A DNA stretch of 64,000 bases from Asticcacaulis sp051956075 (GCF_051956075.1 NZ_JBQCGA010000036.1:62001-126000), one strand, 5' to 3'; positions 35,341 to 44,011 are shown, counted from the first letter of the stretch. Numbers and translations: made by a program. Notes: generated by a model from the sequence alone, not told the origin.

Positions 35341-35640
35341 TTGAGCCGCCCGACCAAATCTATTGCCAATGCGTACTACAAGATGGCCATAAGCGATCTG
35401 GTTGCTGCGAGAAACGCCCTGGGCTGGAGCCAGTATGAGCTGGCGCGGCGATGGGACCGTCATCAGAGCATTGTCGCCAAAATCGAAACCTGCGAACGTC
35501 GCGTCGATCTGATCGAGTTCATCGACCTGTGCGTTTTGCTTGAGATTGATCCGTACGCCATTATCGCGACGATCCATGAGAGAATCCGAACCGGACGCGC
35601 GCCGCTCGACGGCGACGGCAAGGGCGTCTTTACACCCTGA
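35341..35640 (+). CDS. Small XRE-type helix-turn-helix regulator
   Basis: The 99-residue protein has a Cro/CI-type HTH at about residues 15-70 (LVAARNALGWSQYELARRWD followed by QSIVAKIETCERRVDLIEFI). It starts with TTG 35341 after AGAGG; ATG 35383 would remove the first 14 residues but leave the HTH intact. Its target is unknown. It overlaps a convergent small gene by 11 bases. Confidence 0.7.
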   Translation: MSRPTKSIANAYYKMAISDLVAARNALGWSQYELARRWDRHQSIVAKIETCERRVDLIEFIDLCVLLEIDPYAIIATIHERIRTGRAPLDGDGKGVFTP

Positions 35641-35959
35641 TATTGTCCCAGGGCAGACCGCCCAGTCGTGCGCTGTAACGCGCCTGTTGCGCCGCGCTGA
35701 GAAGCCGGTGGCTGGCGATCCACAGCGATCCAGCCTCGATGTCGCGCCATTGCAGCCGCGCCAGACCCGCCAGATCGCACAAGATGACATATCTGTCCGG
35801 CGATGCAGAATCGCGCGCGCACAGCCGCCAGGGATGCGGATCCAGAAGCGCTTTTACAGCGATCTCCAGCGCCGCCTGGCGATCCTGGCCGCCGCCCGCC
35901 ATCGCGGTTTCCAGCGCCGCCGGATGTATATGCACTTCGTAAACGTCCATGCCTGTCAT
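35630..35959 (-). CDS. Hypothetical protein
   Basis: A 109-residue soluble protein; ATG 35950 (MDVYEVHI) is an alternative start three residues in. The sequence is compositionally normal (AALEIAVKALLDPHPW, then YVILCDLAGLARLQW) and looks translated, but I recognise no family. It is convergent with the XRE regulator and may be unrelated to it. Confidence 0.45.
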   Translation of the reverse strand: MTGMDVYEVHIHPAALETAMAGGGQDRQAALEIAVKALLDPHPWRLCARDSASPDRYVILCDLAGLARLQWRDIEAGSLWIASHRLLSAAQQARYSARLGGLPWDNIRV

Positions 35960-36280
35960 CGCACTCTGGTCTGTTTTGGCTATTATCGGCGCAGAGGCTT
36001 AGGGTACTCTTAAGTGTCACAGTAAATAATTCGATTATCGCATTAGGCGAGCGAAAATGAGGACTACGCCTTTGATATGTAGGACGCCTCTTGCGCAATA
36101 CGGACATGTCGGCGCCAACCATGGCGTGCGAAGCGGATCAATGCAGGATGGGTTAATAGCGAAATCTTTGCCGCCCCAGCCTCTGAGGCGCTCCCGGCGA
36201 CGAAAAAAATAAATGCCATTCGGGTTCGTGTCTCAAAACCTCGCGCGTCTTATGATGCGAGGGAGTATAAACCAGTCCTG
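35960..36280. other. Intergenic region upstream of the ECF sigma factor
   Basis: About 320 bases without a supported gene. It must contain the promoters of the leftward hypothetical gene and of the sigma factor. An inverted repeat CCTCGC (36239-36244) / GCGAGG (36257-36262) lies about 20 bases before the sigma factor ATG, preceded by a short A-rich run (36212-36221). A regulatory role is possible but unproven. Confidence 0.4.
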
Positions 36281-36820
36281 ATGCGCCAGCACGCCGAAGC
36301 CGCAACTAAGGAAACCGCGTATGAACGCCTCGGCGCTCAATACCGCCGTCCCCTCATGGCGTTTTTCCAGCGTCGCCTGATCAGTCGGGCCGATGCTGAG
36401 GATATGACGCAGGACGTTTTTTTGCGGCTTATCGCTGGCGGCGGCGCGCACCTTGACCGGGCCGACGCCTATATCTTCCAGATCGCCTCCAATCTCCTGA
36501 AGGACCGCCTGCGGCGCGAGCGGGTGCGCTTTCACGCTGCGCCGGCCCTGGATGCGCAGCTTGAGGTGCTGGAAGCCATTGATCCGGCGCGCATCCTTAT
36601 CAGCCGCGATCAACTGGCGCGCGTTCAGACCTATCTTGGCGAACTGCCCAGGGTGACGCGCAACCTGTTTATTCTTTTCCGGCTTGAGGGCGTTCCCCAG
36701 GCCGAACTCGCCGTCGCCTACGCCATGTCGGTGCGCGGCGTGCAAAAACACATTCTGAAAGCCATGCAGTATATCTTAAAGCGTATCGACGCCGAGGAGG
36801 CCCGTTATGACGGCCTCTGA
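36281..36820 (+). CDS. ECF RNA polymerase sigma factor (FecI-like)
   Basis: The 179-residue protein has sigma region 2 (YRRPLMAFFQRRLISRADAEDMTQDVFLRL) with the acidic DAEDMTQD motif. It also has region 4 (LGELPRVTRNLFILFRLEG, then PQAELAVAYAMSVRGVQKHI, the HTH). It lacks a long linker or extra C-terminal domain, as in FecI-type factors. It overlaps the FecR gene by 14 bases and precedes a TonB receptor with an STN domain, the classical cell-surface signalling arrangement: receptor occupied, FecR signals, sigma factor transcribes the receptor gene. Confidence 0.9.
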   Translation: MRQHAEAATKETAYERLGAQYRRPLMAFFQRRLISRADAEDMTQDVFLRLIAGGGAHLDRADAYIFQIASNLLKDRLRRERVRFHAAPALDAQLEVLEAIDPARILISRDQLARVQTYLGELPRVTRNLFILFRLEGVPQAELAVAYAMSVRGVQKHILKAMQYILKRIDAEEARYDGL

Positions 36821-37841
36821 TCTTCAACCCGCCACCCCCGCTGAGTGGTGCCTGCGCGTCAAGTCCGGGTCTTTGTCGTCGTCCGAGCAGGCGCAGCTTG
36901 AGGCGTGGCTTGCGGCGTCGCCGGAACGCCCCGACGCGTTTTTGCGCGCTCTGGATCTTTGGGACGGACTGGGCGGCGCAGAAGCCGGGCTTGGCCTGAT
37001 CGATATGCGCGCCGAGGCGCTGAGCGACCTGCGCCGCCGCAAGTCGAAGTCGGTGATCTTAAGCGGCGCGCAGGAGCTTTGGCGGGTGGTCAGCGCGCCG
37101 CGACGTCTGCGCGCGGCCGCGGCTTTCGCTGCGGCGCTGATCGTTGGCTCCGGCGCCTTTTACGGCTGGCAGGCGCGCGCTACGGTTTATGAGACCGGGC
37201 GCGGGCAGACCCAGATCGTGCAGCTTGCCGACGGCTCGATCGTGCGTCTTGACGCCGATACGCGCGTGCGCGTCGCCAAAGGCCAGCGCAAACTCTGGAT
37301 CGACAGGGGGCGCGCGCGTCTGGAGCTGAGCCGCGCGCATCGGCGCTTTGACGTCTATGCCGGGGCGCGGCGCATCAGCGCCGATGCTGGCGCGATGAGC
37401 GTTGAAAAGGTGGGCGATTCCGTCAATGTCGTCGTCCTGCGCGGCGCCGCGCTTGTGGCCTACGATCCGCCGGGTCTGTTGCGCCTGGACGCCCCACAGA
37501 CGCACCCAGCGCAGATCGTGCGCGTCAATCAGGAGCTGACGGCGAGCGATCAGGCCGCCACCGCTCAGGTGCGCGCCGCCGATCCCAATCTCGACGATGT
37601 CTGGCAAAACGGCCTTCTGGCCTTTGACGACGAGCCGGTGGCGCTGGCGATTGCGCGCGTCAACCGCTATGCGGCTCAGCCGGTCCGGCTCGACCATATC
37701 GGGCGGCGCATCAAGGTCAGTGGTATCTATCGCGCAGGCGATACGCGCGCCTTTGTCGAGGGGGTCTGCGCCGTCAATGGCCTCAGCTATCGCCTCGACA
37801 GTCAGGGCTACGCCATCGGCGATGCAAAGCCGGAAGGTTAA
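36807..37841 (+). CDS. FecR-family anti-sigma regulator
   Basis: The 344-residue protein has a cytoplasmic N-terminal sigma-binding region (AEWCLRVKSGSLSSSEQAQL, about 11-30) and one membrane helix (about 97-116, RAAAAFAAALIVGSGAFYGW). A periplasmic FecR domain follows (TQIVQLADGSIVRLDADTRV, then FDVYAGARRISADAGAMSVE), and a C-terminal STN-like segment (LAIARVNRYAAQPVRL onward). It relays receptor occupancy across the inner membrane to the ECF sigma factor encoded just upstream. GAGG lies 7 bases before ATG 36807. Confidence 0.9.
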   Translation: MTASDLQPATPAEWCLRVKSGSLSSSEQAQLEAWLAASPERPDAFLRALDLWDGLGGAEAGLGLIDMRAEALSDLRRRKSKSVILSGAQELWRVVSAPRRLRAAAAFAAALIVGSGAFYGWQARATVYETGRGQTQIVQLADGSIVRLDADTRVRVAKGQRKLWIDRGRARLELSRAHRRFDVYAGARRISADAGAMSVEKVGDSVNVVVLRGAALVAYDPPGLLRLDAPQTHPAQIVRVNQELTASDQAATAQVRAADPNLDDVWQNGLLAFDDEPVALAIARVNRYAAQPVRLDHIGRRIKVSGIYRAGDTRAFVEGVCAVNGLSYRLDSQGYAIGDAKPEG

Positions 37842-37931
37842 AAAATCCGGCCGGCGGGTTCGTGTTTTGGCGTCGCCCGCGTCTTACCTCATGTAGCGTG
37901 ATACGAAAATAGACACGCACGGGAGGACAAC

Positions 37932-40469
37932 ATGAAGAACGCCTTTTCCAGGGCCGGCCTGTTCGCCGCCTCGGCTTTGATTTCCATGATGGCGGCGCAT
38001 GCCGCGCTGGCGCAGGGCGCAAGCTACGCCTTCAGCATACCGGCCGAAGACGCCGTACCGGCGCTCAAAGCCTTCGCGCTGGCGTCGGGTCAGCAGTTCG
38101 CCTACGATTCCGACGCGCTGGCGGGCGCCCATACCCATGCCTTACAGGGCCGCTTCACGGTGGATGCGGGCCTGAAAGCCCTGCTGACCGGATCGGGACT
38201 GACGGCGTCGCATCTGCCCGGCGACGTCATCAAGATCGACCGCGCCCCAGCGTCGGACCCGGCGTCGGACCCGGCGGCGTCGCCCGCGCACGATGCGTCG
38301 TCGCGTAGCGACGGCGATGATGAGGCGCAGGTCGTTGTTGTCGTCGGCACGCCGGGCGGCAAGGGGATCAACAAGGTCAAGGCCTCCTACGCCGTCACCA
38401 ACCTGACCGCCAATGACCTGAAAATGGCCGCCCCCAAGGCGTCGTCCGAGGTGCTCACCCTTGTGCCGGGCGTCTGGGTGGAAAGCTCCGGCGGCGTCGG
38501 CGGCGCGAACATCTTCGTGCGCGGCTTTCCCGGCACGGGCGATGCGCAGTTCGTCACCTTTCAGCTTAACGGGACGCCGATCTACCCGGCGACTTCGCTG
38601 AGCTTCCTCGATAACTCCGTCATGTTCCGCACAGACGACACGATTGAGCGCGTCGAGGCCCTGCGCGGCGGACCGAACCCGGTCTTTTCGTCCGGCCAGC
38701 CGGGCCTGACGACCAATTTCGTGCTGCGCGAAGGCGGCGACGAAACCAGGGGCGAAGTCAAGGCGAGCTTCACCGACTATTCGGAGCGTCGGGTCGATGC
38801 GTGGATGAGCGGCAAGCTGGCCGACGATCTCTACTATATGGTCGGCGGCTACGCCTCGACCTCGCCCGGCATTCGCAACGCGCAGTTCGATTCCGAGCAG
38901 GGATCGCAGCTCACCGTCAACGTGACCAAAAAGTTCGAGGGCGGCAAGCTGAACGTCTATACCCGCGCCACGGATGATCATGGCCAGTGGTATCTGCCCT
39001 TTGCGGTCAATGTTCCGGGACTTGATCTGGGCACATTCAGCGAACTGGGCGATGCGTCGCGTTACGCAAGCATCCAGGTCGATCCCAAGGGCGATATGCA
39101 GACCTTCGATCTCGGTAATGGCCGGGGTTGGAAAGGAACAGTGTCGGGCGTCAATTTTGAAAAGACCTTCGATAATGGCTGGAGCGTGCGCGATCATTTC
39201 GGCTTCACCCAGGGCGACGCCAATACCTATGGTCTGGTGCCCGACGGCGGGGCGATCGAGGCCACGGCCCTGACCGGACCAGTCACGACCACTTCGGGCG
39301 CGACGCTCGGTTCGGGCGATTATGTACAGGGCTATGGCGCGTGGGTGGTGCTCAAGCACCTGCGCTCGCTCGTCAACGATCTGTCGGCGTCGCGGACCTT
39401 TGGCGCCCATGATGTCAGCGTGGGCTACTATACGGCCAGCGTATCCTCCGACGACTGGTGGTCGCTGGGCAATGTCAAACCCATGCAGGTCAAGGCGAAT
39501 GGGGAATATCTGGCCGCCAGCGTCACCTGCGCCGATCTGGCCGCGGCAGGTTCGGGCGCCTCATGTTTCGCCTATGGTCTGCGCGACTCCGGCACGATGC
39601 GCGTCGATGCGCTCTATGCGGCCGATTCCTGGACCGTCAACGAGAAGCTGAGGATTGATCTGGGGCTGCGCAATGAGCATGTGAAGACCGATTTCGTGCT
39701 CGATTCCGGCCCCGGCTATCCGGATGGAGCCATCGACATGAATCTGGTCGACAAGCGCAGCCGCACGGCCTGGACCCTTGGCGCCAATTACAGCCTCAGC
39801 AACCGCTCAGGCGTATTCGTCCGCACCTCGACCGGCTTCATGTATCCGCAGTTCGACGACTTCCGCAACGGCACGACCGACACCTCGCAGGTCAAGCAGT
39901 ATGAACTCGGCTACAAGCTGGCGCAGCGTTATATCGACCTGTTCGCCACCGGCTTCTACAACAAGTTCACCGGCGCCAAGTTCCACGATGTCGGCGGCAC
40001 GCTTGAGGAGAACACCAACGAGGCCAAGGGGCTTGAGCTGGATGCGCGTCTCAAGACCGATACAGGCTTCTCTGTGAACCTCAACGGCACCTGGCAATCG
40101 ACCAAGATCCTGACCTCCAGCGACCCGCTGGCGGTCGGCAAGCGCGCTCAGCGCCAGCCTGAGACGCAACTGCGTCTGACGCCGCGCTATCAGTTCGACG
40201 TCGGCGACGCGCCAGTGACGCTTTACGGCACGCTCTACGCGGTCGGCGATCGCTACGCGGACAATGAAAACGCCGTGAAGCTGAAGGGCTATTCTACGGT
40301 CAGCCTGGGCGCCATTATCGATTTCGGCAAGTTCGACGTGACGGTGTCGGGCGACAATCTCGGCAATGCCCACGGCTTCACCGAAGGCGATCCGCGTTCG
40401 ACGACCAGCGCGAACGCCCGTCCGATCTTCGGACGCTCCTTGCTGGTCAGCGTCGGATATAATTTCTGA
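37932..40469 (+). CDS. TonB-dependent receptor with N-terminal STN signalling domain
   Basis: The 845-residue outer-membrane protein has a signal peptide (about 1-28), the STN domain (about 31-100, FSIPAEDAVPALKAFALASG), a plug domain (about 130-250, with TPGGKGINKVKASYAV and VFVRG-like IFVRGFPGTG), and a 22-strand barrel ending in the terminal Phe (SVGYNF). The STN domain marks a transducer-type receptor that works with the FecI/FecR pair immediately upstream. Substrates are usually siderophores, but a trehalase gene follows, so a carbohydrate ligand is worth considering. AGGAGG precedes ATG 37932. Confidence 0.93.
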   Translation: MKNAFSRAGLFAASALISMMAAHAALAQGASYAFSIPAEDAVPALKAFALASGQQFAYDSDALAGAHTHALQGRFTVDAGLKALLTGSGLTASHLPGDVIKIDRAPASDPASDPAASPAHDASSRSDGDDEAQVVVVVGTPGGKGINKVKASYAVTNLTANDLKMAAPKASSEVLTLVPGVWVESSGGVGGANIFVRGFPGTGDAQFVTFQLNGTPIYPATSLSFLDNSVMFRTDDTIERVEALRGGPNPVFSSGQPGLTTNFVLREGGDETRGEVKASFTDYSERRVDAWMSGKLADDLYYMVGGYASTSPGIRNAQFDSEQGSQLTVNVTKKFEGGKLNVYTRATDDHGQWYLPFAVNVPGLDLGTFSELGDASRYASIQVDPKGDMQTFDLGNGRGWKGTVSGVNFEKTFDNGWSVRDHFGFTQGDANTYGLVPDGGAIEATALTGPVTTTSGATLGSGDYVQGYGAWVVLKHLRSLVNDLSASRTFGAHDVSVGYYTASVSSDDWWSLGNVKPMQVKANGEYLAASVTCADLAAAGSGASCFAYGLRDSGTMRVDALYAADSWTVNEKLRIDLGLRNEHVKTDFVLDSGPGYPDGAIDMNLVDKRSRTAWTLGANYSLSNRSGVFVRTSTGFMYPQFDDFRNGTTDTSQVKQYELGYKLAQRYIDLFATGFYNKFTGAKFHDVGGTLEENTNEAKGLELDARLKTDTGFSVNLNGTWQSTKILTSSDPLAVGKRAQRQPETQLRLTPRYQFDVGDAPVTLYGTLYAVGDRYADNENAVKLKGYSTVSLGAIIDFGKFDVTVSGDNLGNAHGFTEGDPRSTTSANARPIFGRSLLVSVGYNF

Positions 40470-40486
40470 CCCTGGCTTACTGTCAT

Positions 40487-40545
40487 GGCGGGTGAGACGC
40501 CCTGCGTCGTGGAAGCCGACGCAAGGCGCTCACCCGCCCTTTTTC
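40487..40545 (+). terminator. Intrinsic terminator after the STN-type TonB receptor
   Basis: Stem arms GGCGGGTGAG (40487-40496) and CTCACCCGCC (40529-40538) are perfectly complementary, with further inner pairing (GCGTC/GACGC), followed by CTTTTT. Transcription of the receptor probably stops here, so the trehalase likely has its own promoter. Confidence 0.85.
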
Positions 40546-40618
40546 ACGCCTTTTTGTAAGATGGCCGGTTGCCCTGACGGAGGCGTCAGCTAGGCTTGTC
40601 GCAGGAGGATCGCCCGAC

Positions 40619-42196
40619 ATGACCGTTATCCGCACCCTGTCCGTAAGCGCTTTGATCGTCGCCTTCGCTTCGTGCGCCCACGCCGCCGCGCCGCCGACGC
40701 CCGCCGATCTCTACGGCCCCTTGTTCGACGCCGTTCAGCTCAATCATGTATTCCCCGACGGCAAGACCTTCGTGGATATGACGCCTAAACGCGCGCCGGA
40801 CGCGATCATGGCCGATTATAACGCCCACCCGCCTCAGGATGCGCAGGCCTTGCGGGCGTTCGTCGAGGCGAACTTCGACGCCCCGGCGAAAGGGAACGAC
40901 GCGCTTGCGCCGCAGGGTCTTAGCCTGAAGGCGCACATCAAGGCGCTCTGGCCGATTCTGGCGCGTCCGCCGTTGACGCCGCCTGCGGGGTCGTCGGCTT
41001 TGGCCCTGCCGCAAGCCTATGTCGTGCCGGGCGGGCGTTTTCGGGAAATCTATTACTGGGACAGTTACTTTACCCTGCTGGGTCTTTACGCCGATGGCGA
41101 AGACAGGCTGGCGCGCGGCATGATCGACGATTTCGAGAGCCTGATCGAGCGCTATGGCCATATCCCCAATGGCGCGCGCAGCTATTATCTCAGCCGGTCG
41201 CAGCCGCCGTTTTTCGCCCTGATGACGCAGCTGAAGCCGTCCGGCGATCCCGATCCGGCGCGCACCCTGAAGGCTTTGCGCGCCGAACACGATTACTGGA
41301 TGAAGGGCGCATCGTGCGCCGTGGTGATGAAGCCGTGCCGTAACGTGGTGAAGATGAAGGATGGCGAACTGCTCAACCGCTACTGGGACGAACGCGACAC
41401 GCCGCGCGAGGAATCCTACGCCGAGGACGTCGCGACCGCGGCGAAATCTGCGCGCCCGAAAGCGGAGGTCTATCGCGACCTGCGCGCGGCGGCGGAAAGC
41501 GGCTGGGATTTTTCCTCGCGCTGGCTGAACGATCCGATGAACCTGGAGACGATTCATACGACCGACATTGTGCCGGTCGATCTGAACAGCCTTTTATGGA
41601 AGGATGAGATGATCATCGCCGCGCGCTGCGAGACGGCTGGCGATGCCCGTTGCGCGCGCGACTATAAGGCGATGGCTCAGGCGCGCAAAATGGCGATCCG
41701 GCGCTATCTGTGGCGGCAGGCGCAGCATCGCTACGCCGATTATGACTGGCGCGCAGGCCGTCCGACGACGGTGATTTCGGCGGCGACCCTTTATCCGCTT
41801 TTCGTCGGTCTGGCCGACAAACGACAGGCGACGGCGGTGGCGACCTTGACCCGGCTGCAATTGACGGCGCAGGGGGGCTTGCGCACCACGCAGATTCCGT
41901 CAGGCCAGCAATGGGACGATCCGAACGGCTGGCCGCCTTTGCAATGGATCGCCATTTCCGGTCTCGACGCTTACGGTTTTCATAAGCAGGCGCACGATCT
42001 GGCCAGCCGGTTTATCGGCACGGTGGACGCGGCCTATCTTGAGACGGGCAAGATGCTGGAGAAGTACGATGTCGAGCAGCGCAGGCCCGGCGGCGGCGGC
42101 GAATATCCGTTGCAGGACGGCTTTGGCTGGACCAATGGCGTGACGCGGGCAATCCTGGCGAAATATCCTGATCCCACGCCGCAAGCGGGCTCCTGA
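40619..42196 (+). CDS. treA: Periplasmic trehalase, GH37
   Basis: The 525-residue protein has a signal peptide (about 1-22, VSALIVAFASCAHA) and both trehalase signatures: PGGRFREIYYWDSYF (about residues 137-151) and QQWDDPNGWPPLQW (about 429-442), plus the C-terminal GGGGEYPLQDGFGWTNGV. It hydrolyses trehalose to two glucose in the periplasm. AGGAGGAT lies 9 bases before ATG 40619. It follows the FecIR-regulated receptor, after a terminator. Confidence 0.93.
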   Translation: MTVIRTLSVSALIVAFASCAHAAAPPTPADLYGPLFDAVQLNHVFPDGKTFVDMTPKRAPDAIMADYNAHPPQDAQALRAFVEANFDAPAKGNDALAPQGLSLKAHIKALWPILARPPLTPPAGSSALALPQAYVVPGGRFREIYYWDSYFTLLGLYADGEDRLARGMIDDFESLIERYGHIPNGARSYYLSRSQPPFFALMTQLKPSGDPDPARTLKALRAEHDYWMKGASCAVVMKPCRNVVKMKDGELLNRYWDERDTPREESYAEDVATAAKSARPKAEVYRDLRAAAESGWDFSSRWLNDPMNLETIHTTDIVPVDLNSLLWKDEMIIAARCETAGDARCARDYKAMAQARKMAIRRYLWRQAQHRYADYDWRAGRPTTVISAATLYPLFVGLADKRQATAVATLTRLQLTAQGGLRTTQIPSGQQWDDPNGWPPLQWIAISGLDAYGFHKQAHDLASRFIGTVDAAYLETGKMLEKYDVEQRRPGGGGEYPLQDGFGWTNGVTRAILAKYPDPTPQAGS

Positions 42197-42205
42197 CAAC
42201 GTCGA

Positions 42206-42403
42206 TTACGCGCCTTTTGACTTGTCCTGAAGACCTTGCGCGAAGACCATGAGGGCGGCGGAGCTTAGGCCGCCGCCCTCATCAATGTGCCACAGGCCTT
42301 CGCCGTCCGATCTCAGCCCGTAGCCCGCGGCCTGGATCACCGCGATCGCTTTGCCCACAGAGGCGATGTTGTCGGTCTCGGGCGTGTCGGGTGCGGGTTG
42401 CAT
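42206..42403 (-). CDS. Hypothetical small protein downstream of the alternative oxidase
   Basis: The 65-residue protein starts one base after the alternative-oxidase stop, so it is likely co-transcribed. The sequence (VGKAIAVIQAAGYGLRSDGE, LWHIDEGGGL) is soluble and compositionally normal, but I recognise no family. Its middle contains a perfect 13-base inverted repeat (42249-42282). It is convergent with trehalase. Confidence 0.5.
   Translation of the reverse strand: MQPAPDTPETDNIASVGKAIAVIQAAGYGLRSDGEGLWHIDEGGGLSSAALMVFAQGLQDKSKGA
42249..42282. repeat. Perfect 13-bp inverted repeat inside the small gene
   Basis: ATGAGGGCGGCGG (42249-42261) and CCGCCGCCCTCAT (42270-42282) pair perfectly around an 8-base loop AGCTTAGG. 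No T run follows on either strand. It lies inside the 65-residue frame, near the end of trehalase, so it could be a Rho-independent-like pause between convergent genes or pure coding coincidence. Confidence 0.7.
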
Positions 42404-42404
42404 G

Positions 42405-43103
42405 TCAGGCCGCGATGTTCTTGACGCACAGGCTTTCGTCGTGCGCAGGATAAGGGGCCAGCTCCCCAGTGTCGATCTGACCGCCGTTCAGCTCGTTGGA
42501 GAAGGCGTGATTGACGTCGCGATGATGCGCTTCATCGGCGCGCACGACCAGAACGACATCGCGCAAGGTGGCCGTTTCGGGCAGCTTCCAGTAACGGCGG
42601 GCGATGGCGGGCGCGGGCACATTCTTGCTGCGGCCTTCGTCGATTTCCTTCAGGTAATGCGTATAGCTGATGATCGCCTCCTCCTCGAAATAGCCGACGA
42701 CGCGATGGGCGGTGCGGGCCGAAATCAGGTAAAGCGCGAAAAAGGCGAGATAGAAGACCCATTGCACGGCGATGACGATGAAGCGTTCGAACCAGGAAGG
42801 TTTGGCGACCTCAATGAAGGTCATCAGGTGCATGCGTTCGTTCTCGGCTTCCTCCATCAGAGTCCTTATCCAGCCCTTGTCGTCCTTCATGCGGCGCAGG
42901 CACTTCAGATGGTTGATGGCCGCACCGACCATGCCGGGCACGGCGGCGACGGTTTCCAGAACAATGGCGCGGTGGCCGTAACGCTTGGCGAAGAAGGTGT
43001 CGGCGCAAAAACGCAGCAGCTTGGTGAAACCGAAGGCGAAGCTGTCGGAAAAGCCCCTGGGCTGATGATGAACGGTAAGGTCGATGGTGGGTTAGGTAAA
43101 CAT
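42405..43103 (-). CDS. aox: Alternative oxidase (AOX); in-frame stop at codon 4
   Basis: The di-iron carboxylate oxidase is unmistakable: LMEEAENERMHLMTF, VVGYFEEEAIISYTHYL and ADEAHHRDVNHAF carry the Glu/His iron ligands, with the conserved N-terminal part FFAKRYGHRAIVLETVAAVP. AOX takes electrons from quinol to O2 without proton pumping and resists cyanide and nitric oxide. The best start is ATG 43101-43103, after AAGGTG, but codon 4 is TAA (43092-43094). The homologous reading continues directly behind it (PTIDLTVHHQPRGF). No ATG, GTG or TTG occurs in frame until GTG 42941, which would remove essential sequence. Either the gene is broken, or a sequence error or unusual start is involved. 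A perfect FNR box lies 100 bases upstream. Confidence 0.85.
43092..43094 (-). other. In-frame TAA near the AOX start
   Basis: Reading leftward from ATG 43103 the codons are ATG TTT ACC TAA, then CCC ACC ATC GAC CTT ACC in the same frame as the rest of AOX. The stop is not caused by a frame change, since 43103 and 42941 differ by 54 codons. Confidence 0.9.
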
Positions 43104-43203
43104 GGGAACACCTTTGCTTGAAAGTGTCCCCTATGTAACCCGCCGCGCGCAGGGCCGCCTTAATCGCGGATAATCGGGCGCTTGAGGCTGCGCAGGCTCT
43201 GAC

Positions 43204-43217
43204 TTGATCTATATCAA
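43204..43217 (-). promoter_or_regulatory. FNR/DNR-type operator TTGATCTATATCAA
   Basis: The 14-base palindrome TTGAT-CTAT-ATCAA matches the FNR-family consensus TTGAT-N4-ATCAA perfectly. It lies between the Crp/Fnr gene stop (43232) and the alternative-oxidase start, 100 bases upstream of the ATG. It is therefore placed to activate aox. The palindrome has no strand of its own; I assign minus from the gene it faces. Confidence 0.85.
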
Positions 43218-43231
43218 GCGGGCGTCCCGCG

Positions 43232-44011
43232 TCAGGCCTGGCGGTAGTCGCTGCAAGACCGCTCAGGTGGAGGCCAGGCCTCCTTGGCGGCCTTGCCGTC
43301 GCTATTCAGCCGCGGCGGCATGTGATTGTCGATCAAAGCGTCGGGCCGCGCCAGCCGTCGCAAGGCGGCGGGATCGCCCAGAGTCACCGTCGCGCCCTGC
43401 ACCGCAACCGCGTATTTCGCCAACGCCGAAAAGGCGCGCGACAGGCTCTCCGGCGTCATGTCGAGCAAGGAGGCGAGGATGCGCTTTTCGTGCGGCAGCA
43501 CGATCCTCTCGCCCCCGCCCTGGCGCACCTGTTGCGTTAAAAGGTAGTTGGCCAGCCGCTCTGTGCCTGAGCGCAGCTTGTGGTTCTTGATGGTGCGCAC
43601 CAGACCGCGATAACAGCCCGATAGCTCCTGCGCCGCTGCGCAAGCGAAGGCCGCGTCTTCGCGCATGGCCGCGCGCAGATTTTCCGCCGGGATCATCACG
43701 ATCTCGGCGCGCTCCAGCGTTCGGGCGGACATCAGAGCCGGGGCCTCCAGCACGACGGCGGCGAGAATGAAGGTCGAGATCGGCCTCAGGACGGCCAGAG
43801 TCGTTTCGTGGTGATGCCAATGCGCGTGCAACTCGACGCTGCCGTCCAGCACGATATAGAGGAAGTCCAGCGTATCCGCCTCGTAGAGCAGCACAGTCTC
43901 GGCCGGATATTTCTGCATGAGGGCGGCGCGCGTGATACGCGCGAAATTGTCCTCCGACATGCCAGCGAACAGGGCGAGACGGCGGATGCGGTCGAGATTC
44001 TCTACCTTCAT
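43232..44011 (-). CDS. Crp/Fnr-family transcriptional regulator (DNR/NnrR-like)
   Basis: The 259-residue protein has an N-terminal cNMP-fold sensor domain (residues about 10-120, YPAETVLLYEADTLDFLYIV), a long helix and a C-terminal winged HTH. The recognition helix PESLSRAFSAL has the Glu-x-x-Ser-Arg pattern used by FNR-type proteins to read TTGAT half-sites, matching the box at 43204-43217. It lacks the N-terminal Cys cluster of oxygen-sensing FNR, so it more likely belongs to the NO- or haem-responsive DNR/NnrR branch. A His-rich stretch (HAHWHHHE, about 82-89) is notable. The tail after about residue 230 is non-conserved. Confidence 0.85.
   Translation of the reverse strand: MKVENLDRIRRLALFAGMSEDNFARITRAALMQKYPAETVLLYEADTLDFLYIVLDGSVELHAHWHHHETTLAVLRPISTFILAAVVLEAPALMSARTLERAEIVMIPAENLRAAMREDAAFACAAAQELSGCYRGLVRTIKNHKLRSGTERLANYLLTQQVRQGGGERIVLPHEKRILASLLDMTPESLSRAFSALAKYAVAVQGATVTLGDPAALRRLARPDALIDNHMPPRLNSDGKAAKEAWPPPERSCSDYRQA

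Noticed and set aside
38142..39410. 422-codon leftward open frame opposite the TonB receptor
   Set aside because: Shadow of the receptor; no signal peptide or domain pattern.
40586..41557. 323-codon leftward open frame opposite trehalase
   Set aside because: Trehalase has both signatures on the plus strand.
42351..43121. 256-codon rightward frame opposite the alternative oxidase
   Set aside because: AOX iron-ligand motifs on the minus strand decide the coding strand.
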